Shown: positions 1 through 11,368 of the stretch, piece by piece | Layout of the letters: each line of letters begins with the position of its first letter | Numbering within the stretch: position 1 is the first letter of the stretch | Assembly: GCF_041103235.1 (NCBI RefSeq) | Contig: NZ_JBGCUN010000001.1 | Location: forward strand, 682,001 to 746,000 | DNA from: Yoonia sp. R2331 | Lineage (GTDB): Bacteria; Pseudomonadota; Alphaproteobacteria; Rhodobacterales; Rhodobacteraceae | Reading direction: 5' to 3' | DNA length: 64,000 bases | Notes under the pieces: generated by a model | What the model saw: only the letters and a program-made list of their open reading frames with translations | Told to the model about the DNA's origin: nothing | The model's database searches: none | Translations under genes and position numbers: made by a program

Positions 1-27
1 TTGCAAATCCAGCAACACGTCGTTCAT
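1..27 (-). CDS. Start of a gene running off the left edge (partial)
   Basis: An ATG at 27-25 on the minus strand overlaps the xdhC stop codon in the ATGA arrangement used throughout this operon. Nine codons (MNDVLLDLQ) stay open to the window edge. The coupling suggests a fourth gene of the xanthine dehydrogenase operon, which in related genomes is often a purine-pathway gene such as guanine deaminase. Nine residues cannot identify it. Confidence 0.35.
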
Positions 28-770
28 CCCGCCTTGTCCCCCGACATTGCCCGTTTCCCACCCGTCAGCATCGCCATTGCCACACCGATAGCAAGGGCTT
101 GCGGGTGTTTGCCCACTGCCGGGTCGCCAATCGGGCAGGCAATGCGCAGGATATCTGCTTGCGCGTGGCCCAATGCAGCCAGCCGCGATTTGAACCGCGC
201 CCATTTGGTGGCCGACCCGATCAGGCCGGCAGAGGCAAAGCCGTGCGACAAGAGGGCGTGGCACAGATCAAGGTCGATCTGATGGCTGTAGGTCAAGATC
301 AGGTGATGGGCATCACGCGGCGCATGGAGCACACTGCGAGCAGGGTCGACCGCAACCAGTTGCGTCACACCTTGGGGCAGGTCAGGGAACCGGTCTGCGG
401 CGGTATCCACCCAGATGATCGCCCAGTCGGGCAGCGGAGCCATGACGCCGACCAGCGCCCGGCCCACATGGCCTGAGCCGTAAATCCACAGCGGCTTGCG
501 CGGTGCATCTGTCAGTTCTGTCGCCACCTCATACCGCAGTGAGACTGACCCACCGCAGCATTGGCCCAGCGCGGGGCCAAGTGCCACGGTTTCCGTATGT
601 CGGGTTTGACCATCTCGCAACATCTGCCGGGCACGGGCCATTGCGTTCCATTCCAGCGCGCCGCCGCCAATGGTACCGGTGGTTCGATCTGCCCGGACTA
701 GCATTTGCGTGCCAGCATCGCGCGGGGCGGACCCGACCGTGCGGGTGATGGTGATGCGAATCGCGCTCAT
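24..770 (-). CDS. xdhC: Xanthine dehydrogenase accessory protein XdhC
   Basis: XdhC binds the molybdenum cofactor, promotes its sulfuration and delivers it to the XdhB subunit in the cytoplasm. The 248-residue product has the XdhC/CoxI N-terminal region (GSAPRDAGTQMLV near residues 13-25, and the conserved LGPALGQCCGG near 64-74). It is followed by a Rossmann-like C-terminal domain with GSGHVG at about 98-103. The ATG at 770 overlaps the xdhB stop codon (767-769), and this coupling decides the start over a longer upstream reading frame that only shadows xdhB. It is the third gene of the operon xdhA-xdhB-xdhC. Length and motifs are normal for the family. Confidence 0.93.
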   Translation of the reverse strand: MSAIRITITRTVGSAPRDAGTQMLVRADRTTGTIGGGALEWNAMARARQMLRDGQTRHTETVALGPALGQCCGGSVSLRYEVATELTDAPRKPLWIYGSGHVGRALVGVMAPLPDWAIIWVDTAADRFPDLPQGVTQLVAVDPARSVLHAPRDAHHLILTYSHQIDLDLCHALLSHGFASAGLIGSATKWARFKSRLAALGHAQADILRIACPIGDPAVGKHPQALAIGVAMAMLTGGKRAMSGDKAG

Positions 771-3178
771 TGCCGCGCTCTTGCAATCGCGGCAAGGACT
801 TCTTCCGCCGTGGCGGGGGCCTGCAGATCGGGATAGCTGTCGCCACAGGCCGCGACAGCATCCGACAGTGCCAGATGGGCCGAAATCCCCAGCATGAACG
901 GCGGCTCCCCCACTGCCTTGGACCGATAAATCGTCTGTGCAGGGTTGGGGGCGTCCCAAAGTGCCACATTGAAGATGTCGGGCCGGTCGCCGCAGGCGGG
1001 GATCTTGTAGGTCGACGGCGCATGGGTCCTCAGACGGCCCGTTTCGTCCCAAACAAGCTCTTCGGTTGTGAGCCATCCGGCACCTTGGACATAGCCGCCC
1101 TCGACCTGGCCGATGTCCAGCGCCGGATTTAGTGAGGCTCCGGCGTCATGCAGAATGTCGGCGCGCAGAATGCGGTTTTCGCCGGTCAATGTGTCGATCA
1201 CTACTTCGGTCAGGGCGGCGCCTTGGGCAAAGTAGAAGAATGGACGCCCCTGACCCTTGATCCGGTCCCATTGCAGGTCGGGGGTCTTATAGAATCCGGT
1301 TGCAGACAGGCTGACACGATTTTCATAGGCCAGCTTTGCGGCTTCAGCAAAGGTCATCCGGGTAACACCCACCCGCACCATGCCATCGGCAAACTGGATT
1401 TCCTCAACCCGTGACTGATGCAGCTTAGCAAGGCAGCCAGCGATCCGGTCGCGGATCGTGTCGCAGGCCGCCGCAACCGCCATGCCGTTCAAATCCGACC
1501 CAGAAGAGGCCGCTGTGGCCGAGGTATTGGGCACCTTTGCAGTGTCCGTGGCAGTGATCTTGACCGCGCTCACGTCGATCCCAAAGCGCGCTGCGGCGAC
1601 CTGCGCCACCTTCTGAAACAGGCCCTGGCCCATCTCTGTTCCGCCGTGGTTCATATGGACAGAGCCGTCCTGATAGACATGCACCAACGCGCCCGCCTGA
1701 TTGAGATGGGTCAACGTAAAGGAAATGCCGAACTTGACCGGGCTGAACCCAATGCCCTTTTTGAGGATGTCGTTCTGCGCGTTCCAACTCGCAATCGCGT
1801 CACACCGCTTGGCGTAGTCGGCTGTCACCAACAGCGCCTCTGTCATCTCGTGCAGGATGAAGTCGGTCACTTCCATGCCATAGGGCGTGGTCGCCACCGT
1901 GGCCTTTGGTGAATGCGCCCCGCCAAACCGGGTGCCGCGTCCTGTCTTCTTCTGGCCAGAAATATCCCGGGGGGTCGCCGTTTGATGCGCCATTGGTCCA
2001 AGCGTCAATGGCGACGGGGCTGGCCCCCCATCCGCCATCGCCGGATAGTAGTTCGCCTGCCGCACCATGACCGGGTCCAACCCGGTGGCATGGGCCACTT
2101 CGTCCATCACCCGCTCGATCCCCAATACCCCTTGCGGTCCGCCAAACCCGCGATAGGCGGTGGCACTTTGGGTGTTTGTCCGCAGTCGGTGCGACGTGAT
2201 CCGGCAGCTAGGCAGATTATAAGCGTTGTCGGCATGCAGCATAGCGCGGTCGGCCACGGGCAAGGACAGGTCCATCGCCCAGCCACAGCGGGTGGCTTGG
2301 GTGAAGTCGACACCCAGCACGCGACCCGCATCGTCGAACCCGACGTCATAGTCGATGCGAAAATCGTGGCGCTTGCCGGTGATCATCATATCGTCGTCAC
2401 GGTCATAGCGCATCTTGCAGGGCCGCCCGGTCAATCGTGCGGCGACGGCGCAAGCCACGGCCAGCGCGTTGCCCTGGCTTTCCTTGCCGCCAAAGCCGCC
2501 GCCCATACGCCGGGTTTCGACTCGGACGCCATGCATCGGCACGCCAAGCGCCTCGGCCACTTTGTGCTGAATTTCAGTTGGGTGCTGGGTGGAGCTATGC
2601 ACAACCATATCGCCGCCCTCTTGCGGCAAGGCGGCGGCGGCTTGGCCTTCTAGATAGAAATGTTCTTGCCCGCCCATCTCAATCCGGCCTTGCAGGCGGT
2701 GCGGCGCAGCTGACAAGGCTGCATCAACGTCGCCTTTGGTCCAGATGCGCGGGCCTTCTTCGAAGCGTGCGTTGGCTGCGAGCGCTTCATCCACAGTTAG
2801 GATTGGGGTTTCCGGCGCAATGTCGATCTGGCCCAAACGTGCGGCGTGGCGGGCGGCAAGGTGGCTCTCGGCCACCACCAGAAAAATCGGTTGACCAAGG
2901 TAGTGCACCATATCCGTCGCCAAAAGCGGCTCATCATGGGAAGACGGGCTGACGTCATTGGCATAGGGCAGGTCATGGGCCGTCAACACGGCGCGAACGC
3001 CGGGCGCTGCGCGCACGGATGCCAGGTCAATCCCAGTGATCTTGCCGCGGGCCACAGCGCTGGTGCCAAAGGCCAGATGCAGTGCACCGGCGGGCATGGG
3101 AATGTCATCGGTGTAACGTGCAGCCCCCGTCACATGCAGGGCGGCGGCATCATGAGCCAGCGGTTTTCCGACGCTCAT
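767..3178 (-). CDS. xdhB: Xanthine dehydrogenase, molybdopterin-binding subunit XdhB
   Basis: This is the large subunit that oxidises hypoxanthine and xanthine to uric acid at the molybdenum cofactor. Cofactor-binding signatures are visible: [28 protein letters not shown], and the C-terminal KAVGEPP carrying the expected catalytic Glu at about residue 758. The start ATG at 3178 overlaps the xdhA stop by four bases. At 803 residues it is a little longer than the roughly 780 I expect for bacterial XdhB. The excess lies around residues 380-427, between a YYP motif and TTPYG, in a Gly/Pro/Ser/Thr-rich segment. Part of that segment is encoded by a copy of the dispersed repeat seen between genes elsewhere in this window (1944-1980). 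The domain cores on both sides are intact, so the protein is probably functional. Confidence 0.95.
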   Translation of the reverse strand: MSVGKPLAHDAAALHVTGAARYTDDIPMPAGALHLAFGTSAVARGKITGIDLASVRAAPGVRAVLTAHDLPYANDVSPSSHDEPLLATDMVHYLGQPIFLVVAESHLAARHAARLGQIDIAPETPILTVDEALAANARFEEGPRIWTKGDVDAALSAAPHRLQGRIEMGGQEHFYLEGQAAAALPQEGGDMVVHSSTQHPTEIQHKVAEALGVPMHGVRVETRRMGGGFGGKESQGNALAVACAVAARLTGRPCKMRYDRDDDMMITGKRHDFRIDYDVGFDDAGRVLGVDFTQATRCGWAMDLSLPVADRAMLHADNAYNLPSCRITSHRLRTNTQSATAYRGFGGPQGVLGIERVMDEVAHATGLDPVMVRQANYYPAMADGGPAPSPLTLGPMAHQTATPRDISGQKKTGRGTRFGGAHSPKATVATTPYGMEVTDFILHEMTEALLVTADYAKRCDAIASWNAQNDILKKGIGFSPVKFGISFTLTHLNQAGALVHVYQDGSVHMNHGGTEMGQGLFQKVAQVAAARFGIDVSAVKITATDTAKVPNTSATAASSGSDLNGMAVAAACDTIRDRIAGCLAKLHQSRVEEIQFADGMVRVGVTRMTFAEAAKLAYENRVSLSATGFYKTPDLQWDRIKGQGRPFFYFAQGAALTEVVIDTLTGENRILRADILHDAGASLNPALDIGQVEGGYVQGAGWLTTEELVWDETGRLRTHAPSTYKIPACGDRPDIFNVALWDAPNPAQTIYRSKAVGEPPFMLGISAHLALSDAVAACGDSYPDLQAPATAEEVLAAIARARQ
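1944..1980 (-). repeat. Dispersed GGGATATTT-TGGCCAGAAGAAG repeat, in frame inside xdhB
   Basis: On the minus strand this stretch reads CCCCCCGGGATATTT followed by CTGGCCAGAAGAAGACAGG. It closely matches the intergenic copies at 15826-15862 and 50633-50666, which share GGGAT(A/T)TTTTGGCCAGAAGAAG. Here it is translated as part of XdhB ([12 protein letters not shown]). The G-rich run upstream at about 2010-2025 (GGGGGGCCAGCCCC on the minus strand) may be the other arm of the same element. Confidence 0.7.
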
Positions 3179-4518
3179 GCCGAGACCTCGCGCACCTGCA
3201 CCGCAACACCTGAAAGGTCCGCAAAATAGCGGTGCAGCATTTTTTGCGCGGCCTGCAACCGGTAGGCAGCACTTGCACGCATATCGCTGAGCGGTGTGAA
3301 ATCCAGCGCCATCGCCTCTGCCGCGACCGTGATTGTTGCCTGCGTCCAGGGTTGGCCGATGAGGGAGGATTCGACCGAAGAGGCCCGCTTGGGAATGCCT
3401 GCCATCCCGCCAAAAGCGACGCGGGCCGCTTGTACTACGCCGTCCGCAATCATGACGTTAAATGCGCCGCAAACGGCCGAAATATCTTGATCGAACCGTT
3501 TCGACAGCTTGTAAACCCGTAGCGAATCCTGCCCGCGGGGGATGGTCACTCCGGTCACAAATTCCCCTGGCGCGCGGTCTTGTTTCCCGTAATCCACAAA
3601 GAAATCAGCAATCGCCAGATCACGTGTCTTGTCGCCGCAGCGCAGATGCAGCGTGGCGTCCAAAGCGATCAGCACAGGTGGGTTGTCCCCGATGGGCGAG
3701 CCGTTGGCGATATTGCCACCAATAGTCGCGGCATTGCGCACTTGCACCGATCCATAGCGGCGGATCATCGCGGCATAGCTGGGATAGTCGGCCGCCACAG
3801 TGTCCAGCACCTCTGTCATTGGGACCATTGCGCCGATGTGGAACGTCTTCGGCGTTGCCACGTTGTGGCGCAGCCCCTGCACGCGCGACAGGAATTGCAC
3901 ATCCCCCAGATCACGGAACTGCTTGGTGACCCATAGGCCCACGTCTGTGGCCCCGGCGATCAGCGTCGCATCGGGGTTTTCCATGTACCAGTCGGCAAAG
4001 GCGTCCAGAGACAACTTATCTTTCGTGTCATCCGGCACATCGGTCATGTGCGCAGGCACTTTGGCTGCTGCCGCCGCCATTGCCGCGCGCACGATAGGCG
4101 CATAGCCGGTGCAGCGGCACAGGTTGCCCGCAAGCTGATCGTCGTGATCAGCGCGGCCATTGAAATGCGCGGTCGCCATGCTGACCACAAACCCCGGTGT
4201 GCAAAATCCGCATTGAGATCCGTGGTGATCCACCATCGCCTGTTGCACCGGGTGCAGGGTGCCATCAGGGGCGGCGATGCCTTCGACCGTGCGCACCGCC
4301 TTGCCCGCCAATTGCGGTACAAACAGAATGCAAGCGTTCAGAGCACGGGCGCCGTCGGAATCGGTGATCATCACGGTGCAGGCGCCGCAGTCACCTTCGT
4401 TGCAGCCTTCCTTGGTGCCGCACAGGCCTTGCCCGTCGCGCAACCAATCCAGCAGTGTGGTTGTCGGACCGGTTTGGGCGGTCACGGTCTCTCCGTTCAG
4501 AAGAAACGTCGTCTCCAT
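3175..4518 (-). CDS. xdhA: Xanthine dehydrogenase, FeS/FAD subunit XdhA
   Basis: This small subunit passes electrons from the molybdenum site through two [2Fe-2S] clusters to FAD and NAD+. Residues 1-75 form a plant-ferredoxin-type domain with C39, C44, C47 and C63. The helical second cluster domain follows, with QCGFCTPGF and NLCRCTGY. The FAD-binding domain occupies roughly residues 165-447 and contains the [10 protein letters not shown] loop. At 447 residues it is slightly shorter than the 460-490 usual for XdhA. The start is the ATG at 4518, the first gene of the operon. The 148-base gap upstream separates it from a divergent VOC gene and would hold the promoter. Confidence 0.95.
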   Translation of the reverse strand: METTFLLNGETVTAQTGPTTTLLDWLRDGQGLCGTKEGCNEGDCGACTVMITDSDGARALNACILFVPQLAGKAVRTVEGIAAPDGTLHPVQQAMVDHHGSQCGFCTPGFVVSMATAHFNGRADHDDQLAGNLCRCTGYAPIVRAAMAAAAAKVPAHMTDVPDDTKDKLSLDAFADWYMENPDATLIAGATDVGLWVTKQFRDLGDVQFLSRVQGLRHNVATPKTFHIGAMVPMTEVLDTVAADYPSYAAMIRRYGSVQVRNAATIGGNIANGSPIGDNPPVLIALDATLHLRCGDKTRDLAIADFFVDYGKQDRAPGEFVTGVTIPRGQDSLRVYKLSKRFDQDISAVCGAFNVMIADGVVQAARVAFGGMAGIPKRASSVESSLIGQPWTQATITVAAEAMALDFTPLSDMRASAAYRLQAAQKMLHRYFADLSGVAVQVREVSA

Positions 4519-4666
4519 GTGAAACTCAAGCCGCCTTACCGATCGTGCTGGGGTGTGCGGTCCGATGTCGATGCGGCGTAGACAAGAACCCCCCGGTCGA
4601 TTGCCAGAAAAGCGGGCAAATGCGCGAATAGCAAGCCTTTCCGCCGTATGCGTGTCGGGTTAAGCT

Positions 4667-5047
4667 ATGAATATGAGCAGTTTTTCCATTACCGGCCTTG
4701 ATCATGTGCAGTTGGCGATGCCGCCGGGGCAGGAAGATGTGGCGCGCGCTTTTTATTGCGGGCGGCTTGGATTGCGCGAGGTTGCAAAGCCCGCCGCCCT
4801 GGCCGGGCGCGGGGGCTGCTGGTTTGCTGGTGCAGGGGTCAACTTGCATTTGGGGGTCGAGGAACCGTTCACTCCTGCGCGCAAGGCGCATCCGGCGCTT
4901 GTTGTGGACGATTTGGAACAGGCGCGCGCTGCGTTGGAAGGCGGCGAAGTCTCATCGTTGCCCGGTTGGCGGCGGTTCTATATCGCCGACCCTTTTGGCA
5001 ACAGAATTGAGGTTATGCAGCCTCATCAGGATCGGCTTTTGGTATGA
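4667..5047 (+). CDS. VOC-superfamily (glyoxalase/bleomycin-resistance fold) protein
   Basis: The 126-residue product is a single glyoxalase-like module: TGLDHVQLAMPPG at the N-terminus, an ARAFYCGRLGLRE helix, and YIADPFGNRIEVMQ near the C-terminus. The His in LDHVQ, the His in NLHLGV and the Glu of IEVMQ are candidate metal ligands. VOC proteins cover isomerases, dioxygenases and resistance proteins, so the substrate cannot be assigned. The start could equally be the ATG two codons downstream (4673). It diverges from xdhA and converges on the SRPBCC gene, with 9 bases between the stop codons, and appears monocistronic. Confidence 0.85.
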   Translation: MNMSSFSITGLDHVQLAMPPGQEDVARAFYCGRLGLREVAKPAALAGRGGCWFAGAGVNLHLGVEEPFTPARKAHPALVVDDLEQARAALEGGEVSSLPGWRRFYIADPFGNRIEVMQPHQDRLLV

Positions 5048-5056
5048 CAGCGCCGG

Positions 5057-5536
5057 TCAAAGTGATGCCGCAAGTTCGGCCATCTGATCCGCGGCAGCCC
5101 CCCAACCTTCAAAGAACCCCATGTTTTCATGCACCTCTCGCGCGGCATCGGTCGCGTGTTGAACGACAACGGTGTAGGTGCTTCCGCCTTCTGCTGGTGT
5201 GATCAGAATTTCGGCGGTAAAGGCAAAATCCATGGGGCCGTCGCCCATCGCGTTGGGGCAGAATTCTGGCCCAAGCGCGTTGGTCCAGACCAACCGTTGC
5301 TCCGCATCGGCGACAAGCACGCAACCGGGATTGCCGGCCATAGTGCCATGTTCCGGAACCTCCATCACCGTGCGAAAGATGCCTCCCGGTCGCGCGTCCA
5401 TCTCGGCCTCGGTTGTGCTGACAGGTGCCGGGGCAAACCACTTTTTCAGCAATGCGGGTTCCGTCCAGCAGCGCCAGATTGCGGCGCGGCTGGCCTTGAT
5501 ATGGCGGGTGAATGTCAACGTGGTTGCGTTGGTCAT
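5057..5536 (-). CDS. SRPBCC-family (AHSA1/activator of Hsp90-like) protein
   Basis: The 159-residue product is a START/Bet v1-type ligand-binding fold of the AHSA1 group. It begins with FTRHIKASRAAIWRCWTEP, continues with LLKKWFAPAP and a GGIFRTVM strand, and ends with the usual GFFEGWGAAADQMAEL helix. The ligand is unknown. The ATG overlaps the stop of the upstream ArsR-type regulator by four bases. ArsR-SRPBCC pairs are common in proteobacteria, the regulator controlling its partner. Confidence 0.88.
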   Translation of the reverse strand: MTNATTLTFTRHIKASRAAIWRCWTEPALLKKWFAPAPVSTTEAEMDARPGGIFRTVMEVPEHGTMAGNPGCVLVADAEQRLVWTNALGPEFCPNAMGDGPMDFAFTAEILITPAEGGSTYTVVVQHATDAAREVHENMGFFEGWGAAADQMAELAASL

Positions 5537-5859
5537 GATGGGTCCTCCAATCCTTCGGCAAGTGCCGTCAGCCTGTCATTGCGGCCTTCCCAGACTGCGC
5601 GTTGCCATGCCAGCCAACCCTGTGCCTCGATCAATGGTCCGGGTTCGATCACGCAGGTCCGCACGCGGCCCTTTTTGACGGAACGGACCAGTCCTGCGTC
5701 CTCTAACACCTTGAGATGACGCATGAAACTGGGCAGCGCCATGTCATGTTGAGCTGCCAATTCGCTGACGGTGGCCCGGCCCGCGGTCAGTTGTTCGATC
5801 ACCGCGCGGCGGGTCGGGTCGGCCATTGCAGCAAAAAATGTGTTCAGATGTGTCGACAT
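5533..5859 (-). CDS. ArsR-family winged-helix regulator
   Basis: The 108-residue product is a compact ArsR/SmtB-type winged helix. LNTFFAAMADPTRRAVIEQLTAG at the N-terminus leads into the recognition region VSELAAQHDMALPSFMRHLKVLEDAGLV, followed by a wing of basic residues (KKGRVRT). No cysteine pair for metal sensing is visible, so it belongs with the non-metal ArsR regulators that accompany SRPBCC genes. It forms an operon with the downstream SRPBCC gene. A palindrome at 5891-5906, just upstream of the start codon, is a plausible autoregulatory operator. Confidence 0.9.
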   Translation of the reverse strand: MSTHLNTFFAAMADPTRRAVIEQLTAGRATVSELAAQHDMALPSFMRHLKVLEDAGLVRSVKKGRVRTCVIEPGPLIEAQGWLAWQRAVWEGRNDRLTALAEGLEDPS

Positions 5860-5890
5860 GTCAGGGGCTTAGCGGGTGTTTCGGATAAAG

Positions 5891-5906
5891 TTAGCAGTTG
5901 TGCTAA
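5891..5906. promoter_or_regulatory. Candidate ArsR operator (TTAGCA-4-TGCTAA)
   Basis: This is a perfect 6-base inverted repeat with a 4-base spacer, 32 bases upstream of the ArsR start and 47 bases upstream of dnaE. Its position between the divergent genes fits repression of the ArsR-SRPBCC operon. An effect on dnaE is possible but speculative. Confidence 0.45.
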
Positions 5907-5952
5907 GTATTATCAACTGGCGGCGCGGAAATCCGGCACATAATGTCGCTGC

Positions 5953-9453
<3,501 letters not shown>

Positions 9454-9522
9454 ACTGCGCCCTGCGCTAGACCTCTGCCACATCGCGCGCTATGTCATCG
9501 TCTGTTTGAGCGGAGGCGCGTG

Positions 9523-10290
9523 ATGCGTTTTGTCCTGATGTCCTTGCCGGTTGCGGCCCTGCTTGCAGGGTGCGCGGGCTTTGGTGTGCAGGACACGCTG
9601 GACGAAGTTCCGACGCTGGATACCGTCGATGTGGGCGAAGATGGCGTTGCCATTGCGGCCCCCGATGACGCGCCCGGATTCTTTGCGGGCCTGTTTGGGA
9701 GTGCTGCAGATAACGCACCATCCGAAGATGGCGAAGTGGCCGAAGCGCCGTCACCCGGCCTGCTGGGCCGGTTGATGGGCAATGAAGCGCCAAGCGACGT
9801 GGCTGACGCGCCGGACGACAATATCCCACCGCTGACCAATCAAGTCTTTGGCGAGGTCGGGACCACTTGTGGGCTGTCCACCCGCGAGATGGGGGCTAAA
9901 ATCGCCAGCGTGTCAGGCTATACCATCTATGACACCGCCCCAAACACCACTGCGCCGCGCCCCTATTACATCACCGGTTTCAACGATCGCTGCGCCCGGC
10001 AATTCACGGCCGCACTCGTGTTGACCGGTGATGTCGGCACGCACGAGGTCGTGCGCTATGAAACCGCCCAGTCGCGGCGGCCCTACACGCAGGTCGACAA
10101 CGCTTACGAAGCAATCAAAGCCAGCTTTTGCCGGGCCGGATTTGGCAAGCCCTGCGGGCGCAGAATCGATGCGCTCGCCCGCAACACGACCTTCATCACT
10201 GGTTACGAACGCTTCACATCCAGCCCGGTTTGGATGGAAATCCTGCTGCATAACGGCGAAGTGGTCGCCGTGGGAATCGAGCGCAAGTAG
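9523..10290 (+). CDS. Predicted lipoprotein of unknown function
   Basis: The 255-residue product starts with a lipoprotein signal peptide whose lipobox LLAGC places the lipidated Cys at residue 17. A low-complexity Asp/Glu/Ala/Pro-rich linker covers about residues 20-105. A globular C-terminal domain of about 150 residues follows, with several Cys (TTCGLST, FNDRCARQF, SFCRAGFGKPCG) that could form periplasmic disulfides. The ATG at 9523 is preferred over the GTG one codon earlier because GGAGG lies six bases upstream. I do not recognise the C-terminal domain. It lies 69 bases downstream of dnaE on the same strand. Confidence 0.8.
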   Translation: MRFVLMSLPVAALLAGCAGFGVQDTLDEVPTLDTVDVGEDGVAIAAPDDAPGFFAGLFGSAADNAPSEDGEVAEAPSPGLLGRLMGNEAPSDVADAPDDNIPPLTNQVFGEVGTTCGLSTREMGAKIASVSGYTIYDTAPNTTAPRPYYITGFNDRCARQFTAALVLTGDVGTHEVVRYETAQSRRPYTQVDNAYEAIKASFCRAGFGKPCGRRIDALARNTTFITGYERFTSSPVWMEILLHNGEVVAVGIERK

Positions 10291-10370
10291 CCAGGACGGA
10301 CCTATTCCGCCGAAACGCATGGAAATTTGAGGTTAATTGTTTCGCGGGAGCGGACAATCAGGTATTTTTA

Positions 10371-10385
10371 TTTCCGTTACGGAAA
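10371..10385. promoter_or_regulatory. Palindrome TTTCCGT-T-ACGGAAA upstream of an exported-protein gene
   Basis: This is a perfect 7-base inverted repeat around one central base, 90 bases upstream of the sorting-signal protein gene. A TTGACA hexamer follows at 10429-10434 and could be a -35 element. The arrangement suits a repressor or activator site. The binding protein is unknown. Confidence 0.35.
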
Positions 10386-10475
10386 ATGGGGAAAAAGTGA
10401 GGCGTTTCCCCTTTGCCTCGCCCAGCCTTTGACATATTTTAACCCAAGTTAAACCTTTTTCTGTTGGAGAGTGCC

Positions 10476-11243
10476 GTGCGTATCAAGGGCCTCATGATTG
10501 CGACGACGATGGCCGTTTTGCCGATGATGGCAAATGCTGCAACGATTAACGTGTCGATTTTCGATGCCGCATCCTACAATCCCACCTTTGGTGTCGGCGC
10601 TGCTGCTACCGAAGATTTTGAAGCCCTCGGTGTGACCAATGGCGAGGGCGAAGTGGGCGCGTCGATCTCGACGGCGGTGGGCAATTTTGAATCGCTCGGC
10701 GGTACCGGGACCGGTGGCACCGTGACTGGATTGCCGGGCAATACAGGTACCGAAGTGGCGTTGCGTAACGGCACGGTCTTTGGCCGGTCCAATACCACAC
10801 CTGCAGGTGGTGAGTGGTTTCTTGACAGCAACGACACCTTTGGCATCGGCTGGGACGTGTCACTGATGAGTGGCGCTGCGTTCGATTACGTGACCTTCAG
10901 CTTGATGGATGCCAATGACGTGGGCGGCTTCCTGCGGATCACGACTGGAACCGACAGCTTTGAAATGCGGATACGGGGCACGGACCCGAAGCTTGCAAAT
11001 GGAAACATTAAGCTGGTGACGATTGATTTGGGCGCGGATGTAACCTCGGCCCGGATCGAGCTTGAGAATTTTCAGAGAGACGACAGCAAGAACCGCAAGA
11101 ACGACGGGTTCTCTGTCGATGGACTACAGGTTTTCAGTGATTTCACGATCCAGGAAGTGCCAGTGCCGGCCTCGATCCTGATGCTTGGCAGCGCGCTGGC
11201 CGGGCTAGGCTTTGCGCGACGGCGGCGCAAGTCTGCAGCCTAA
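10476..11243 (+). CDS. Exported protein with VPxPA-type C-terminal sorting signal
   Basis: The product of about 255 residues has a signal peptide ending near ANAA. A beta-rich, Gly/Thr/Asn-rich body has no catalytic motif I recognise. The tail is VPVPASILMLGSALAGLGFARRRRK: a VPxPA motif, a transmembrane helix and a basic cluster. That is the tripartite exosortase (PEP-CTERM/VPLPA-CTERM) signal, so the protein is probably cleaved and anchored or released at the cell surface. The GTG at 10476 is chosen because GGAG lies just upstream and the signal peptide then starts cleanly (MRIKGLMIATT). A TTG four codons earlier is the alternative. No exosortase gene is in the window. Confidence 0.85.
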   Translation: MRIKGLMIATTMAVLPMMANAATINVSIFDAASYNPTFGVGAAATEDFEALGVTNGEGEVGASISTAVGNFESLGGTGTGGTVTGLPGNTGTEVALRNGTVFGRSNTTPAGGEWFLDSNDTFGIGWDVSLMSGAAFDYVTFSLMDANDVGGFLRITTGTDSFEMRIRGTDPKLANGNIKLVTIDLGADVTSARIELENFQRDDSKNRKNDGFSVDGLQVFSDFTIQEVPVPASILMLGSALAGLGFARRRRKSAA

Positions 11244-11260
11244 GACACAATCTGACATAT

Positions 11261-11302
11261 CAAAACAAGACCCCTGTCCCTGCGGCGGGGGTTTTGCTTT
11301 TT
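11261..11302 (+). terminator. Rho-independent terminator
   Basis: CAAAAC-ACCCC pairs with GGGGT-TTTG around a C/G-rich loop and is followed by a T-rich stretch. It sits 18 bases after the exported-protein stop codon, isolating that gene from homospermidine synthase. Confidence 0.7.
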
Positions 11303-11368
11303 TGGATCGTGTCTTTTCAATGCGCGCCGCTTTGCGCTAACCACGTGCCACACTAACCGGAGGTTCGC

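Noticed and set aside
1-282. An open plus-strand frame starting at the left edge.
   Set aside because: It lies antisense to xdhC and has no family resemblance.
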